From Rhizomys pruinosus (Eukaryota > Chordata > Mammalia > Rodentia > Spalacidae), in NCBI GenBank assembly GCA_009823505.1, contig VZQC01005595.1, forward strand, positions 502,239-566,238: a stretch of DNA of 64,000 bases. Reading direction: 5' to 3'. This document shows positions 45,079 through 56,148 of the stretch, in pieces. A program made the translations under genes and the position numbers. The notes beneath the pieces were generated by a model, which worked only from the letters and a program-made list of their open reading frames with translations, ran no database searches and was not told the DNA's origin. Position 1 is the stretch's first letter. The number at the start of each line of letters is the position of its first letter.

Positions 45079-46729
45079 TTAATTTCATTGCCTAGAAGTG
45101 GAGAAATAAATTTTTATGTGAATAATCAATAAATCATTTCATATGTTCAGTACATTCATGTTTTTTTTCTAATTAAATGTTGACAAAGTTTTTTAATTTT
45201 CTTGTTTCCTGTGCTGTTAATATATGTTTCAGCTAGCTTAGAGACTCTATGAGTCAAAGATGATACAATAAGTAAATGAGTGAATCAATTCAAAGCTATC
45301 CACTGTGATAAAGTCCATCATCAATTTGGAAAAATAGCATATGAAGTGCACTAATTAAAAAGGCTAATAGCTTCATGTACTATACAAAATTAAGTAATGA
45401 GCCAAATCTGGAATGAGAATTATAAATTCCTTACCTTCTCTTTCCTGGAAAATTAGCATTTTATAGCTGAGCATACTTTTCTTAGTGAATTGACAAAAGA
45501 GTTGGCAAAATTTAAAATAATCATAGTTTGCCTTAAAGCCAACATATTTAATGTAAACAAAGGGGGCAGCGGAATACTTTAATTCATACACAGTCCAAGA
45601 AAATCTTGTATACATGGTTTAAGAAGTCCCTCTAGAGAATGTTAATTTACATATTCCTGTTCAGTGGCTGAGTTAATGGAGAAACAATGAGTGCATTTAG
45701 TTTTATCCTTAAAAGAGATGTACAAAACTTATTATGGTCTGGTATGCTTCCAGGAAAGAAAATAATTCTGTCTCTTAAGTGCATTGCAAACACTGAACTT
45801 ACTTGTTCATTGTCAGATGTGAAATAATAGCACAGCCTCACAAAGAGTTAAGGGGAAAAATAGATGACTTCTGGCTCATCCCTTCTCCTTTATAGCAAAA
45901 TAGGACCCTGCAGTCAAATTGCAAAGCACAAATACTTCTCCAAAGACCACTTTCTGCATGCTCTTGGACAATATAGAGTCCTTCTGACACTTTATTGCTC
46001 ATTTATAATCAAGATATGCTATACTGCCTTCCTCACAGTAACTCAGAATAGTTAGCACTAGATTAAAATTAGCACTCTCACAATACTATTTTTCTCCTTC
46101 TGGGCCTAATAATGAGAAAGCTCACAGGAAAAGCAAATGATGGTAATTAATTTAAAGTGATTTTAGTAATTTATTTGCAGAAGACTGCCTCCAGTCAAGC
46201 AAATAGCAAAGAACACTTGACTCACACAATCAAGTCAGAAATTTGAGAATATTTAGAGGCCATCTGCATGTTTCAGACAGAGCAGTAAATGAACAGAAGT
46301 CATATCTTCATTTACTTGCATTCTGGAAATAAAACAGATATTAAATATTTGTTAAGAGCAATGAGACTAAGATGAAGAATGTGGGGCTATGCATACAAAT
46401 CATTGACAACTTGATCAAAATACATTTGCTTTAGTACTAGAGGATCTATATAAATGAACTAACTACATGCCAAGGTAATACACAGTTCAAAGAGGGAGGG
46501 AGATCAAAGATATTACATTAGTAATGTTCAATATGAATAGTTATTAGAGATGTTTGTAAAAACAAAAATCTTGATAAAACATTGCCTCAACTAACCAAAA
46601 TGGCTACTTAAAGCAACAGCAAATCAGAAAGCAGCATGTGTGTGACTAGTTGTGGTACTTTGCAATAGTCTCCATCTGGCACAAAAGAAGCTTCTTTTAT
46701 GAGTGGTGACTTGCTTGTCTGTAAATATA
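45079..46729. other. 1.65 kb AT-rich stretch, nothing recognised
   Basis: No SINE, L1 or LTR visible. Open frames of up to 80 codons on either strand have no domains. This is one of the longest repeat-free pieces in the window and a sensible place to look for single-copy probes. Confidence 0.5.
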
Positions 46730-46800
46730 GGGATATATATATATATATATATATAGATATAAATTGCAATATATATAGAGATATATATATATATTAATAT
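46730..46800 (+). repeat. (TA)n microsatellite, interrupted
   Basis: Two TA runs separated by 'gatataaattgca'. Confidence 0.94.
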
Positions 46801-47029
46801 AGATGGGCAATTTAGATATTGCTTTGCCTAGGCTATGACAGACATAGGTTTTTCCCTCGGATCTATGACCTTTCCAGCTGTTTAACAGTCACAGAGAACA
46901 AGTGTATGAGAGATGTCCAGCCCTAAGTTAACCATCTAAAGTGGAACATCTACATATAAGGCTCCTGAAGCATATGGGAATACAAAGTAAAAAGAATACT
47001 AATGAATCTTTCAACACTCACAAGTGAAG

Positions 47030-47520
47030 CTATCTCATGCAACAGAGTGTGATATGATACACACAGAAGCCCACAACTAGCCAAAGTATAGAAAACAAGA
47101 GACTACAGAGTGTGTCCCTGAATAGGACCCCTATATTAAACCTCACCCACCTATGAATCAGGGACCATTGCAGAAAAGGGGTTAGAAATGTTGTCAGGGC
47201 CAGGGTTGACGTATGAGCATAAACAAAGAGAATATCCCAGGCCTCTGGGAATTTGCTCATATGAATTACAACAATGATGCCAACATGCATAAGACCTCCG
47301 CAAACTTAATCAGACAAATACCCAGCATAGAAATGTGGAAATGGGCAGCAGTCCCCAGTTGTAGCTACAGAACTGTTGGCATCTGATTACTGCTGATAGA
47401 AGGGGAGTTGATTTTTTAAGGGAGTGACTTTAGATAGGCTGACTAGTTAGCAGTAGATGAACTCTCACTGTGGGATGTCTAGTTATACATATTTGATTTG
47501 ATAGGCCTTAACACATCCTA
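47030..47520 (+). repeat. Repeat Y, copy 2
   Basis: 'tacacacagaagcccacaac', 'aatcagggaccattgcagaa' and 'cctgaataggacccc' match copy 1 in reverse complement. The continuation 'gctgatagaaggggagttga' and 'aagggagtgactttagatag' is not covered by copy 1. Family not named. Confidence 0.65.
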
Positions 47521-48149
47521 AAGTTCATTTAGAACCTATGACATACTGTGAGAAAAAAAGTCATGTCAGACAAATTATTTTAATAAAGTTTGGATTTCTA
47601 ATTAGATCATATATAGACCTGTGTTTGTATAGAGGTTTTTGGCTGCTTTTGTTTATAAATTTCTCCCCCTGGTAAACTTTAAAGTTTGTACATACTTATT
47701 TTATAGGATTTTAGGATTCAGTCCTGACATGAATTTGAGCTATCTCTTTGGCTACTGTGGAGATGATATGGGTAGTCTTTGAAGTAGAGCTGAGGAGCAG
47801 AATTATAGTTTCTGTCACCTAAGAAGTTGACACTTCTTCGCATAACTCAGACAAGCAGCCACCATTATAATCAATAAGTTGATTTCTTAAAGTTCCTAGA
47901 AGGCATCTTTCTGGGGGAGGATCACTAGATGAAATATACTAACTGTTCTCTATACCAAAGAGTTCAAATGAGACTACACACCACACAACATATGATTATT
48001 TGCCTTGGGAACATTAAGAACTGGCAACCTGTGTCTGGTTGAGATTTTATGATGATAAAAGTCATTGATGTGGTTGGATAATTGCTTAGGCTTTATGCTA
48101 ATGTGGGACACACTTAATCAATCTGAGACATAAAAATGGAGGACTGTGA
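47521..48149. other. AT-rich interval, nothing recognised
   Basis: About 630 bases with no gene or clear repeat. Confidence 0.5.
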
Positions 48150-48164
48150 CCCAGACTCATTTTT

Positions 48165-48204
<40 letters not shown>

Positions 48205-48420
48205 TTTGTGTATGAATGTACTGTCTGCATGTAGTTTTATGCACCCGTGTCCTGCAATGCCCCGGAGGTCAGAAAAGGGTCTCAGATTCCCCTGGAACTG
48301 GAGTTCTCCTGGAATTGGAGTTACAAACGGTTCTCAGCCTCCATGTGGGTGCTGGGGATCGAACCCGGGTCCTGTGCAAGAGCAGTCTGTGCTCTTAACT
48401 GCTAGGCTATCTCCCCAGCC
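48165..48420 (-). mobile_element. B2 SINE, young copy with perfect 15 bp target-site duplication
   Basis: A minus-strand B2 of the subfamily with the internal duplication. CpGs are retained ('ccccggaggtc', 'gaacccgggtcc'). The tail is a 40-base TTTA repeat on the plus strand. 'cccagactcattttt' at 48150-48164 and 48421-48435 is identical. Confidence 0.96.
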
Positions 48421-48435
48421 CCCAGACTCATTTTT

Positions 48436-48972
48436 TTAAAGAAAGTTTATGATACACCTAGAACACAGAAAGTATCTAAACACACCTCATAACCACCCTC
48501 CTCACCCCAAACACCAGTTCCTCAAATACAATTAACCAGATGAACCTAAGTATGCATCCATGAAAATAACCCGTTCATAAGATAAAGAACAGTCTAAAAT
48601 CCTAGTCTCCGACATCATCACACAATATGACACTTAAAAGGCTTTCATATACACTGCCAAGTCATCTGTAGACAAAACCAGTCTGAGGCTATCAAAGTGT
48701 TGCTGGGACACTATTTTAATAGCGTGACCAAGTCCTGAGGGCTCTTCCTCCAAGCGAGCCAGGGAACTAGCACCTGGACCTCGGAAACTCATTACTGCTG
48801 GAGAAATATCTGGAACCAGGTAGTGGAGACATCTTTTGTTTGCATATTGATATTTTTAGTTTAGTAAAGTTCTTAATATTAAGGGGTGATCTGTCCTGGG
48901 TGAACATATCTGGGACTTGGTCCCTTTAGTCCTTGGCAGGTTCCACTTCATCACTGACAGCATTACTTGAGG
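48436..48972. other. Interval 3' of the RCL1 pseudogene
   Basis: The part next to 48973 is probably the pseudogene's 3' UTR, read leftward on the minus strand. No clear A tail can be seen, so the edge is not fixed. Nothing else is recognised. Confidence 0.4.
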
Positions 48973-49508
48973 GTCTTGCTGAGGTTGGAGAAGCCAATGC
49001 CAACCCCAGGTCATTAGCACTTTGTCCCCACCCTTGAGTTCTTCACCACATGGCTTGGTTTCAATTTTAAACATAATCTGGAAAAAGCTCTTCAAATGCC
49101 ACAAAAATTCTATTGTGTATGGGGAGAGTGGTCCCAGCAAGGCTTTGGAAACATCCTGCTGTCCAAGGATCATGAGCAGCAGAGCCAGACTTTGATTGGT
49201 TGAGTCACATCAACCCCTGTAAATTTCTTCGAGCAGCAGTCTGGCACAGTTCTTGCCAAGATCCTCAGAAAGCACTTCTGCTCCCTGGCCCTGGGGATTG
49301 GAGGCCAGCTCAGCGCTCAGAAAGGTGCTATTGATGGTCTCCGCAACCAGTGACAGCCCAAAGACTGGGGACATTCCAGAGCTGACACCCTTCATGTGGT
49401 CTGTGTAAATATAGATGTCGGGAATGAACTTGTTGAGGATGCTCCTTGCAGAATCCACAATCCAATTTGCCATCTGAGGTGACACACGTGCTGAGTACCT
49501 GCAGCCTG
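48973..49508 (-). pseudogene. RCL1P: 5'-truncated processed pseudogene of RCL1
   Basis: The minus-strand translation gives YSARVSPQMAN, DIYIYTDHMKGVSSG, ELASNPQGQGAEV, LLGPLSPYTIEFL and KPCGEELKGGDKV in one run. This is the C-terminal half of RCL1, the RNA 3'-phosphate cyclase-like protein of the nucleolus, needed for 18S rRNA maturation. The run covers what should be several exons without introns, so it came from spliced mRNA. It begins near codon 240 of a roughly 370-codon protein, as expected for a truncated L1-mediated retrocopy. An in-frame TGA lies at about 49207-49209. An extra base near 49005 shifts the last dozen codons, and the original stop is at about 48973. Not functional. The parent name is from memory of the family. 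Confidence 0.85.
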
Positions 49509-50731
49509 CGGTTAAGGAAGTCATTCATGCTGCCTGGATGCCTGGACACCTGGACGCCAGGAAGGAAGAAAGCCAGTTCTGAAGACAGAAGTATTTGCAA
49601 AACTAAGACATTGTTTCCCAACTGTACAGTACTGCTTAACCTTAAAATTCCGTAAATCAATTTTCCACTATCATGATATAAAAGACTTAAAACAGGAATG
49701 ATGAAAAACAATCTAGCTTTCTAGAATGGAAAATATAGAGCCAGGGTTCCTCAGCCCTACCCTGACTTCCTAACTACAAGAGGGCAGGAAAATGCTGTTC
49801 TTCTGTAGACCACAATCAGGCTTCCTGCAATGGACCCTGGAAGAATACCTGACTATTTTCTGAGCAGTCCGGTCACTATAAGAAGTCAAAGAACCTGAGG
49901 CCAGACAGAAACCACATCCGGGAGGACCAATCCTAGCCCACCTCCCAGCATGCTGACTTGGAAGCAGTAAATGTTCCCAGACTTATTTTAATGAAAACTT
50001 CAAACCCAGAGTCCTATTCATAAACACCAATTGTAATTTGTAATTTTGATTGATATGAGCTTGTAGCAGAGGTGCAGAACTCAGCAAGCACAGCACAAGG
50101 ACACACAGATCAAAGCAGACACATGCCACCATGCAGCAAAGAAAGTCCACATTGTGATGATCTATATGTAACAAAGCCTTGTAGCAAGTCACAGCAGAGA
50201 AAAGGGCTATCCAGGGGAATTTTCTTGCCTGAAAACTCTTCTCACTGTGTCAATAGTCATGTGATCTTGCAGAGGTAAAGCAGGCATTTGTATACATCAG
50301 TGGCGAAGACAAGAATATCAGAATTTTCTTATCAATCTGCACAGATATTGCCTGGAGAAAAGAAAGCGGTTGAATCTGAGAACTGTCAAAATTTGAGGAA
50401 CAGAAATAGAGCCAGAATATTAAAAATAGCTATGTACAGAGGCTTTGAGGACAACGAAAACATAGTATTTTGAAAGAAATATGACATGAGTTAGTAACAG
50501 CCACAATGATGGAAATCAAAACGTACATACTGAAAGCTTTATTTCTTTGTCATGGGGAACCCTGTATCATTATGTATAAGAAAACTTTACTGTTGGGATT
50601 TATTTCACATAAGAACCCAAAATATTATTTATGGTTTGTATTTTTAAGAAGAATATTCCAAAATTGTTCAGAGATGTAACAGAAATAGCATTATCTAATC
50701 AAATGAAAATATGGGTATTTATTAATTCAGA
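49509..50731. other. 1.2 kb interval, nothing recognised
   Basis: Less AT-rich between 49730 and 49980. Short open frames (60-70 codons) show no domain. No clear SINE or L1. Confidence 0.45.
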
Positions 50732-50838
50732 TTACGTGGAACTGGAGTTAGAGTTTTGAGCCACAAAATGGGATTTGCACTTGAGTCCTCTGCAAGCATA
50801 GTCAGTGTTTTGACCACTGAGCCATCTCTCCAGCCCCA
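50732..50838 (-). repeat. B2 SINE, head half only
   Basis: 'gaccactgagccatctctcc' plus 'agcccc' is the antisense head, and 'gtggaactggagttagag' marks the start of the body. The 3' half and tail are missing. Confidence 0.8.
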
Positions 50839-51403
50839 AGAATTTGGAACTCTTACAGCAAGATGAGAAAAAAAATCACTGAACTAATTTAAAACATTTG
50901 CTATATAGTGGAAATTGACATTTGTCTTTATTGTTTTTCAAAGACTTTGGTATTAGTACTTGCTAGCCTCAAAATTGCCTTATAAAAGATAAGTGCTCCA
51001 AGGATCATATACACACATAAAATATATGATATACCTCCATAGTGTTGTTAGGTCTCAATCCATGTATAAAATAAAGAAATACATTATATTTTATTCAAAA
51101 TTATTCAAGCAGAAATAAAATCTACCACTTAAAATCCAACCTTTTTTTTTCCCTATTAGGACTGTTGAGCTGGCATCATGTAGATAACAGAAACAAAGAA
51201 AGAGTCCTTATATAGTATTTTCTTAGATACAAGTAGGAGAGCTTCAGTTATTGAAGTATTAGAAATTTATGGCCAGCATAAAGACAACATCTGCTTACAT
51301 CCCAAAACGGCTTCTATTCTGCTGGGAGGGACTCAAAGATCAGCAGTTGAGAAAGGGTCCGAGAAGCTGGGGCTACTGCCCTGCTACTGCTGTCTCCTTT
51401 CAG
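50839..51403. other. AT-rich interval, nothing recognised
   Basis: No repeat recognised. The last 25 bases form a pyrimidine-rich tract ending in CAG, described with the exon candidate at 51404. Confidence 0.5.
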
Positions 51404-51521
51404 GAGCTGGCATGACACTGACTCTGAAGTGGAGGAAAGTTTGGAGAAGTGGAACAAATTGGTACTGCAGAACACAGAGCTGAGTGGCAACACAGGAGAA
51501 ACAGAAGAAGAAAAAAAGAGT
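51404..51521 (+). other. Candidate internal exon (118 bp)
   Basis: Preceded by 'ctgctactgctgtctccttt' and CAG, a good acceptor with a pyrimidine tract, and followed by AGT/GTAAGT, a consensus donor at 51522. One frame is open throughout (39 codons), acidic, beginning SWHDTDSEVEESLEKWNK. The start phase is one base and the end phase is zero. It is not part of a repeat that I recognise. The parent gene is unknown, and there are no other exons in the window to link to it. Chance splice-like signals remain possible. Confidence 0.3.
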
Positions 51522-51827
51522 GTAAGTAAAACCCTCTTCTCAGTGCACTGGTGGCAGGACCTGGCAGGCATCAGGCAGTCAAGATGGAACTTAATTTTCA
51601 GCCTCACATGTGGCATCATTAACTGTAAAAAGTCAGTTTATAGCTGAGAAACTGCAGCTTAAAAGTCAACAGTAATGGGCACATCAAAATATCCCTGGGT
51701 ATTAGTGATGTGTATGAAATTAAGGGATAAATTTCAAATTTGACGAAATTATACTCACTCATAAAGATACACATATGCACAGAGTGTGCAAGGATGTACA
51801 CTTATCCTCTTTCTAGTCTGTCTTAGT

Positions 51828-51953
51828 TTTTTTTTGAGACAGGGTCTCCCTGTAGCCCCAGCTGTCCTGGAACTCACTCTGTAGACCAGGCTGGCCTTGA
51901 ACTCACAAAGATCCTCCTACCTCTGCCTCCCAAGTGCTAGGATTAAAGGCATG
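51828..51953 (-). repeat. B1 SINE
   Basis: 'gagacagggtctccctgtag', 'ctgtcctggaactcactctg', 'ccaggctggccttgaactca' and 'gattaaaggcatgtg': a well-preserved minus-strand B1. Confidence 0.94.
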
Positions 51954-52004
51954 TGTCCTTCAGTCTTTTTAAACTGAAAAAGAAAACAGCCTGTCTGTTT
52001 ATGT

Positions 52005-52182
52005 TTCTGTTTGTCTGTTTAGTATGTGTGTGTGACCCACCACTGACATGTGAAAGGTGTGACAGTCAGAGACTAGCAGGAGCCAGTTCTTTCCCTATAC
52101 CATGCTATTTCTGGGGATCCAAATCACATTATCAGTCTTGGTGGCCAGCATCTTTATTCTCTGAACCATCTCACCAATCATA
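52005..52182 (-). repeat. B3 SINE
   Basis: The plus strand ends 'gaaccatctcaccaatca' after 'cttggtggccagcatcttta', the B3 version of the antisense tRNA-like head (B2 has a different word there). The body is diverged. Confidence 0.7.
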
Positions 52183-53012
52183 GTGCAATGTTTGATAATT
52201 TGATTTTAGGGAATGCTGGACTGAATACCCTCCAGGTTATTTGTGAAGCTTTCTGTAAGAGACATATAACTTGGAAACTATTAATCTAGATTAATTAATA
52301 TATATTTTGAACATGTATACCTTTTGAAATTATACACATTATTACAATAAACAGAAGTTATAGATAGATACTAGATTTTTTAAAAGCCATTTTCTCACGA
52401 TATATAATCTAATGTATTTGATAACATTTATAACTTTAAAATATATTAAATCAACTTAGATTTCATTATCAAATATTCCACAAGTTTTAAGTCTGAACCA
52501 TTTACCTCTCTCTCTTTGTTTGCTTGATTCTACTGACTGGCCATGCTCAGGTAGGGACAGGAGACACTGCTTCCCTTTATAAATGGCCTGGAAGGACTCT
52601 GATGCTAGGTGAGCCGAGGTGAAGGAGATTTAGCTTAAGCAGCATATTCAGTCAGGCTTCAGTCATCATAACAGGGGGCCCCTGCCCCCATCTGAGCATG
52701 TGCAAAGTTCTTGTTTTCTTTTTGTGGTACTAAAACCATAAGGGGGTTATATAGACTATATAGGTAACTCAGAACTTTTAGACAGCATTTAATACCCACC
52801 TTACCTACTACTCCAATTCCATATTTTTAGGATAAAATGTTAAATATAAATCTATAGACAACCCCAATCCATAATACTGTGAATTTTATCTATGGAAATT
52901 GACTGTGTTATGATTTTAATATTTTATAATGTATTTTATCACAAGTATAACTCCTTTATTTAAATTATTTCCAGTAAGAAATTACATTTGTCTAGGAATG
53001 TAAGAAAAGTAG
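52183..53012. other. AT-rich interval, nothing recognised
   Basis: Contains a less AT-rich patch at about 52550-52720, unrecognised. No gene. Confidence 0.45.
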
Positions 53013-53041
53013 TTTTTGTTTGTTTGTTTGTTTGTTTGTTT
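53013..53041 (+). repeat. (GTTT)n simple repeat
   Basis: Seven GTTT units, not attached to a recognisable SINE. Confidence 0.95.
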
Positions 53042-53340
53042 CTCAAGGATATATGACCTCTGCAGCTTTGCGTATTTGGCTTTATTTACAGTACCACATA
53101 TAAGTTCCCTTCCACTAAGTGGGCCTTAATTCTAAATTGAAAGCTACTGGAGATCTCCCAAGACCTCCTGAAGTTCAGGTCCAAGGGCTGAAGAGCACAC
53201 CCTCCCCCACCAACTGGGATTATGGAGGCATCTGAAGGAGGCAAGCAAAGCAAGCCTTCAGCACAGTGAAGAGGCATTTGGGACTCACATTGGAATACAG
53301 GCAAGGAGAAGCCCATATGTCAGGAACACGAAGAGACAAT

Positions 53341-54664
53341 ATGGAAAAGGTGCAGCATAATCCCACACCAAGCTCTACCAACCCGTTGGAAGATTCCTAC
53401 AGTGGGATCCCCCTGGGGATGGACCAGGACACAGATATCAGAAACAGAATCGTGAACATACTTAAAGAAATGCAAGTTTATAAAGACCAAATCAAAGAAT
53501 GAAGAAAGGAGAATGAAGAACTCCAGAAGGAAGTGGAAACACTGACAAGATCCCATGTTGAAAAAGATAAGGAAACCAACGAGTGAAGCAAAGAGCTACA
53601 GGAAGGGATTTAGAAGCTCCAAAAGGAAGTGGAAATACTAAAGAAATCAGAAGAGGAAATGAAAAAAGAAATCAAACACTCATCCAATAAAGAGGAAAAG
53701 AATGGAAAAAGCCTCAGAGGCAGAATGGAGGAAGCAGAAAAAAGAATATTGGACCTGGAAGGTAACACAGAACAACTAAAAACCTCAAGTAAAGATTATG
53801 AAAAAATTTAAAAATACACAAAAGTAGAACAACCAGGAACTGTGGGATACTATGAAAAGATCAGACATCTGCATCATAGGAATAGAGGAAGGAGAAGAAT
53901 CCCAAGAGAATATATTGATCAGATCTTCAACAGAATAATAGATGAAAATTTCCCCAAACTGAAAAAAGACAAACCAATACAAATACAAGAAGCACATAGA
54001 ACTCCAAACAGACAAGATCAGAAAAGAAACTCTCCACACAATCATAGTTAAAATGCTAGACACCCAAAACAAAGACAAAATCCTTAAAGCCACAAGAGAA
54101 AAACAAGTGACCACTAAGGGGAACCCTATAAGAATTACAACTGACTTCTCAGTGCAAATTATGAAAGAAAGAAGAACATGGAGCAAAGCATTCCCAGTGT
54201 TAAAGGACAATAGATGCCAACCCAGGTTGCTATACCCAGCAACAATGTCGATTATAGTTGAAGGAGAGAGAAAAACCTTCCATGACATAAACAAGATGAA
54301 AGAATACATGTTCTGCGGCTCGAGAGATAGCCTAGCAGTTAAGAGCACCAACTACACTTGAAGAGGACCAGGTTTCAATCCCCAGCACCCACATGGCGGC
54401 TAAGAACAGTATGTAAATCCAATTTCAGGACAACTCCAGTTCCAGGGGAATCAGAGACCCTATTCTGACCTCCACGGCATTGCACAACATGGGTGAAGAA
54501 ACCTACATGCAGACAGTACATTCATACACATACAAAAATAATAAAAATAAATTAAAAAAGAATACAAGTCTGGAAAACCAATCCTTCAGAAAATACTTGA
54601 AGCAATTCAAAGGACAGAAGAAAGGAGCAACAATCCCCAGGCACCTAGAAAGAGAAATCAATAA
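53341..54664 (+). pseudogene. L1 ORF1 remnant, interrupted by a B2
   Basis: ATG at 53341. Early stops at 53500 and 53584 fall in the coiled-coil part. IDQIFNRIIDENFPKLKK and RTPNRQDQKRNS (about 53918-54030) belong to the RNA-recognition domain, and PIRITTDFSVQ with RLLYPATMS (54124-54250) to the C-terminal domain. The frame is cut at 54308 by a B2 and resumes at 54557, ending in QAPRKRNQ and TAA at 54662-54664. ORF1p is the L1 RNA-binding chaperone. Confidence 0.92.
54309..54556 (+). mobile_element. B2 SINE inserted in L1 ORF1
   Basis: 'ctcgagagatagcctagcag' head, 'gaggaccaggtttcaatccc' B box area, and the body with two 'ccaatttcagga' and 'ctccagttccagggg' words, the subfamily with the internal duplication. 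The tail has AATAAAAATAAA. 'aaagaataca' at 54299-54308 and 54557-54566 is the target-site duplication. It postdates the L1. Confidence 0.94.
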
Positions 54665-55494
54665 AAGCATAACCAGAGAAAAACCTAAACCAAAACCAAA
54701 AACGGATAATAGGGCAAAAGGAAGCAACAAAACCTATCAGTCATAACCTTAAATATTAATGGACTAAATTCCCAAATTAAAAGACATACACTGGGAGATT
54801 GGATTAGGAAACAGAACCCATCGATATGCTGTCTACAAGAAACACATCTTACCTTCAATGACAACCACCACCTTAAAGTGAAAGGACGGAAAAAAATATT
54901 CCAAGCAAATGGTACCAAAAAGAAAGCAGGTGTTGCTATTTTAATATCAGAAAAATAAACTTCAAAATAAAAGAAATCAGAAGAGACAAAGAAGGCCATT
55001 ACACTTTTATCAAAGGAACAATTCACCAAGAAGATTTCACAATTATGAATATATATGCACCAAACTCTGGTGCACCAAACTTTATAAAGACAATTTTCCA
55101 GGACCACCAGTCACACACTAACCCCAGTACACTCATAGTAGGGGACTTCAATACCCCACTGAACCCTTTGGACAGGACAACAGGACAAAGAATAAACAGA
55201 GACATCTGAACTGAACAATATAATACACCAAATGGACCTCATAGACCACTACCGAGTATTCTACCCTAATACCAGAGAATACACTTTCTACTCAGCACCC
55301 CGTGGAACATTCTCCAAAATCGACCACATACTGGGACACAGAAGAAACCTCTACAAATACAAAAAGATTGAAATAATTTTATGCATTCTATTAGACCACA
55401 GTGCAATAAAGCTCAACATCAGCACCAGCATAAGCCCTACTGCCTACAAGAACACGTGGAGACTAAACAACACACTCTTGAATAATGAATGCGT

Positions 55495-55822
55495 CAAGGA
55501 AGAGAAAAAGAAAGAAATAAAAGCATTCCTGGAACTGAATGTCAATGACAATACAATACACCAAACCTATGGGATACTTTAAAAGTAGTACTAAGAGGGA
55601 AGTTTATAGCCCTGGGTGCCTACATTAGAAAAACAGAAAGAGCATAAGTGAAAGATCTAACGCTGCAGCTAAAATCACTTGAGTGGCAACAACAGATGAA
55701 CCCTAAACGAAAGAGACAGGAAGAAATAACAAAAATCAGAGCAGAAATCAATGAAATAGAAACAAAGAAAACAATACAAAAAAATCAATGAATCCAAAAG
55801 TTGGTTCTTTGAAAGAATAAAC
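55495..55822 (+). repeat. Internal direct repeat in L1 ORF2, copy 1
   Basis: 328 bp from 'aaggaagag' to 'gaaagaataaac'. It is followed by a single N (55823), then the same stretch again. An L1 ORF2 has this region once. Confidence 0.93.
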
Positions 55823-55823
55823 N

Positions 55824-56148
55824 CAAAGAAGAGATAAAGAAATAAAAGCATTCCTGGAACTGAATGACGATGACAATACAACACAACAAAACCTATGGGA
55901 TACCTTAAAAGCAGTCCTAAGAGGGAAGTTTATAGCCCTAGGTGCCTACATTAGAAAAACAGAAAGAGCACAAGTGAACGATTCAACACTGCAGCTAAAA
56001 ACACTTGAGAGGCAACAACAGATGAACCCTAAATGCAACACACAGGAAGAAACAACAAAAATCAGAGCAGAAGTCAATGAAATAGAAACAAAGAAAACAA
56101 TACAAAAAAATCAACAAATCCAAAAGTTGATTCTTTGAAAGAATAAAC
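55824..56148 (+). repeat. Internal direct repeat in L1 ORF2, copy 2
   Basis: 325 bp starting 'caaagaagag' and ending again at 'gaaagaataaac', after which ORF2 continues normally. The two copies differ by scattered substitutions (several per hundred bases by eye), more than expected for two reads of one allele. Confidence 0.93.

Noticed and set aside
48973..49508. A working RCL1 gene or genuine RCL1 exons
   Set aside because: An in-frame stop, a late frameshift, no introns where several exons should be joined and no N-terminal half.
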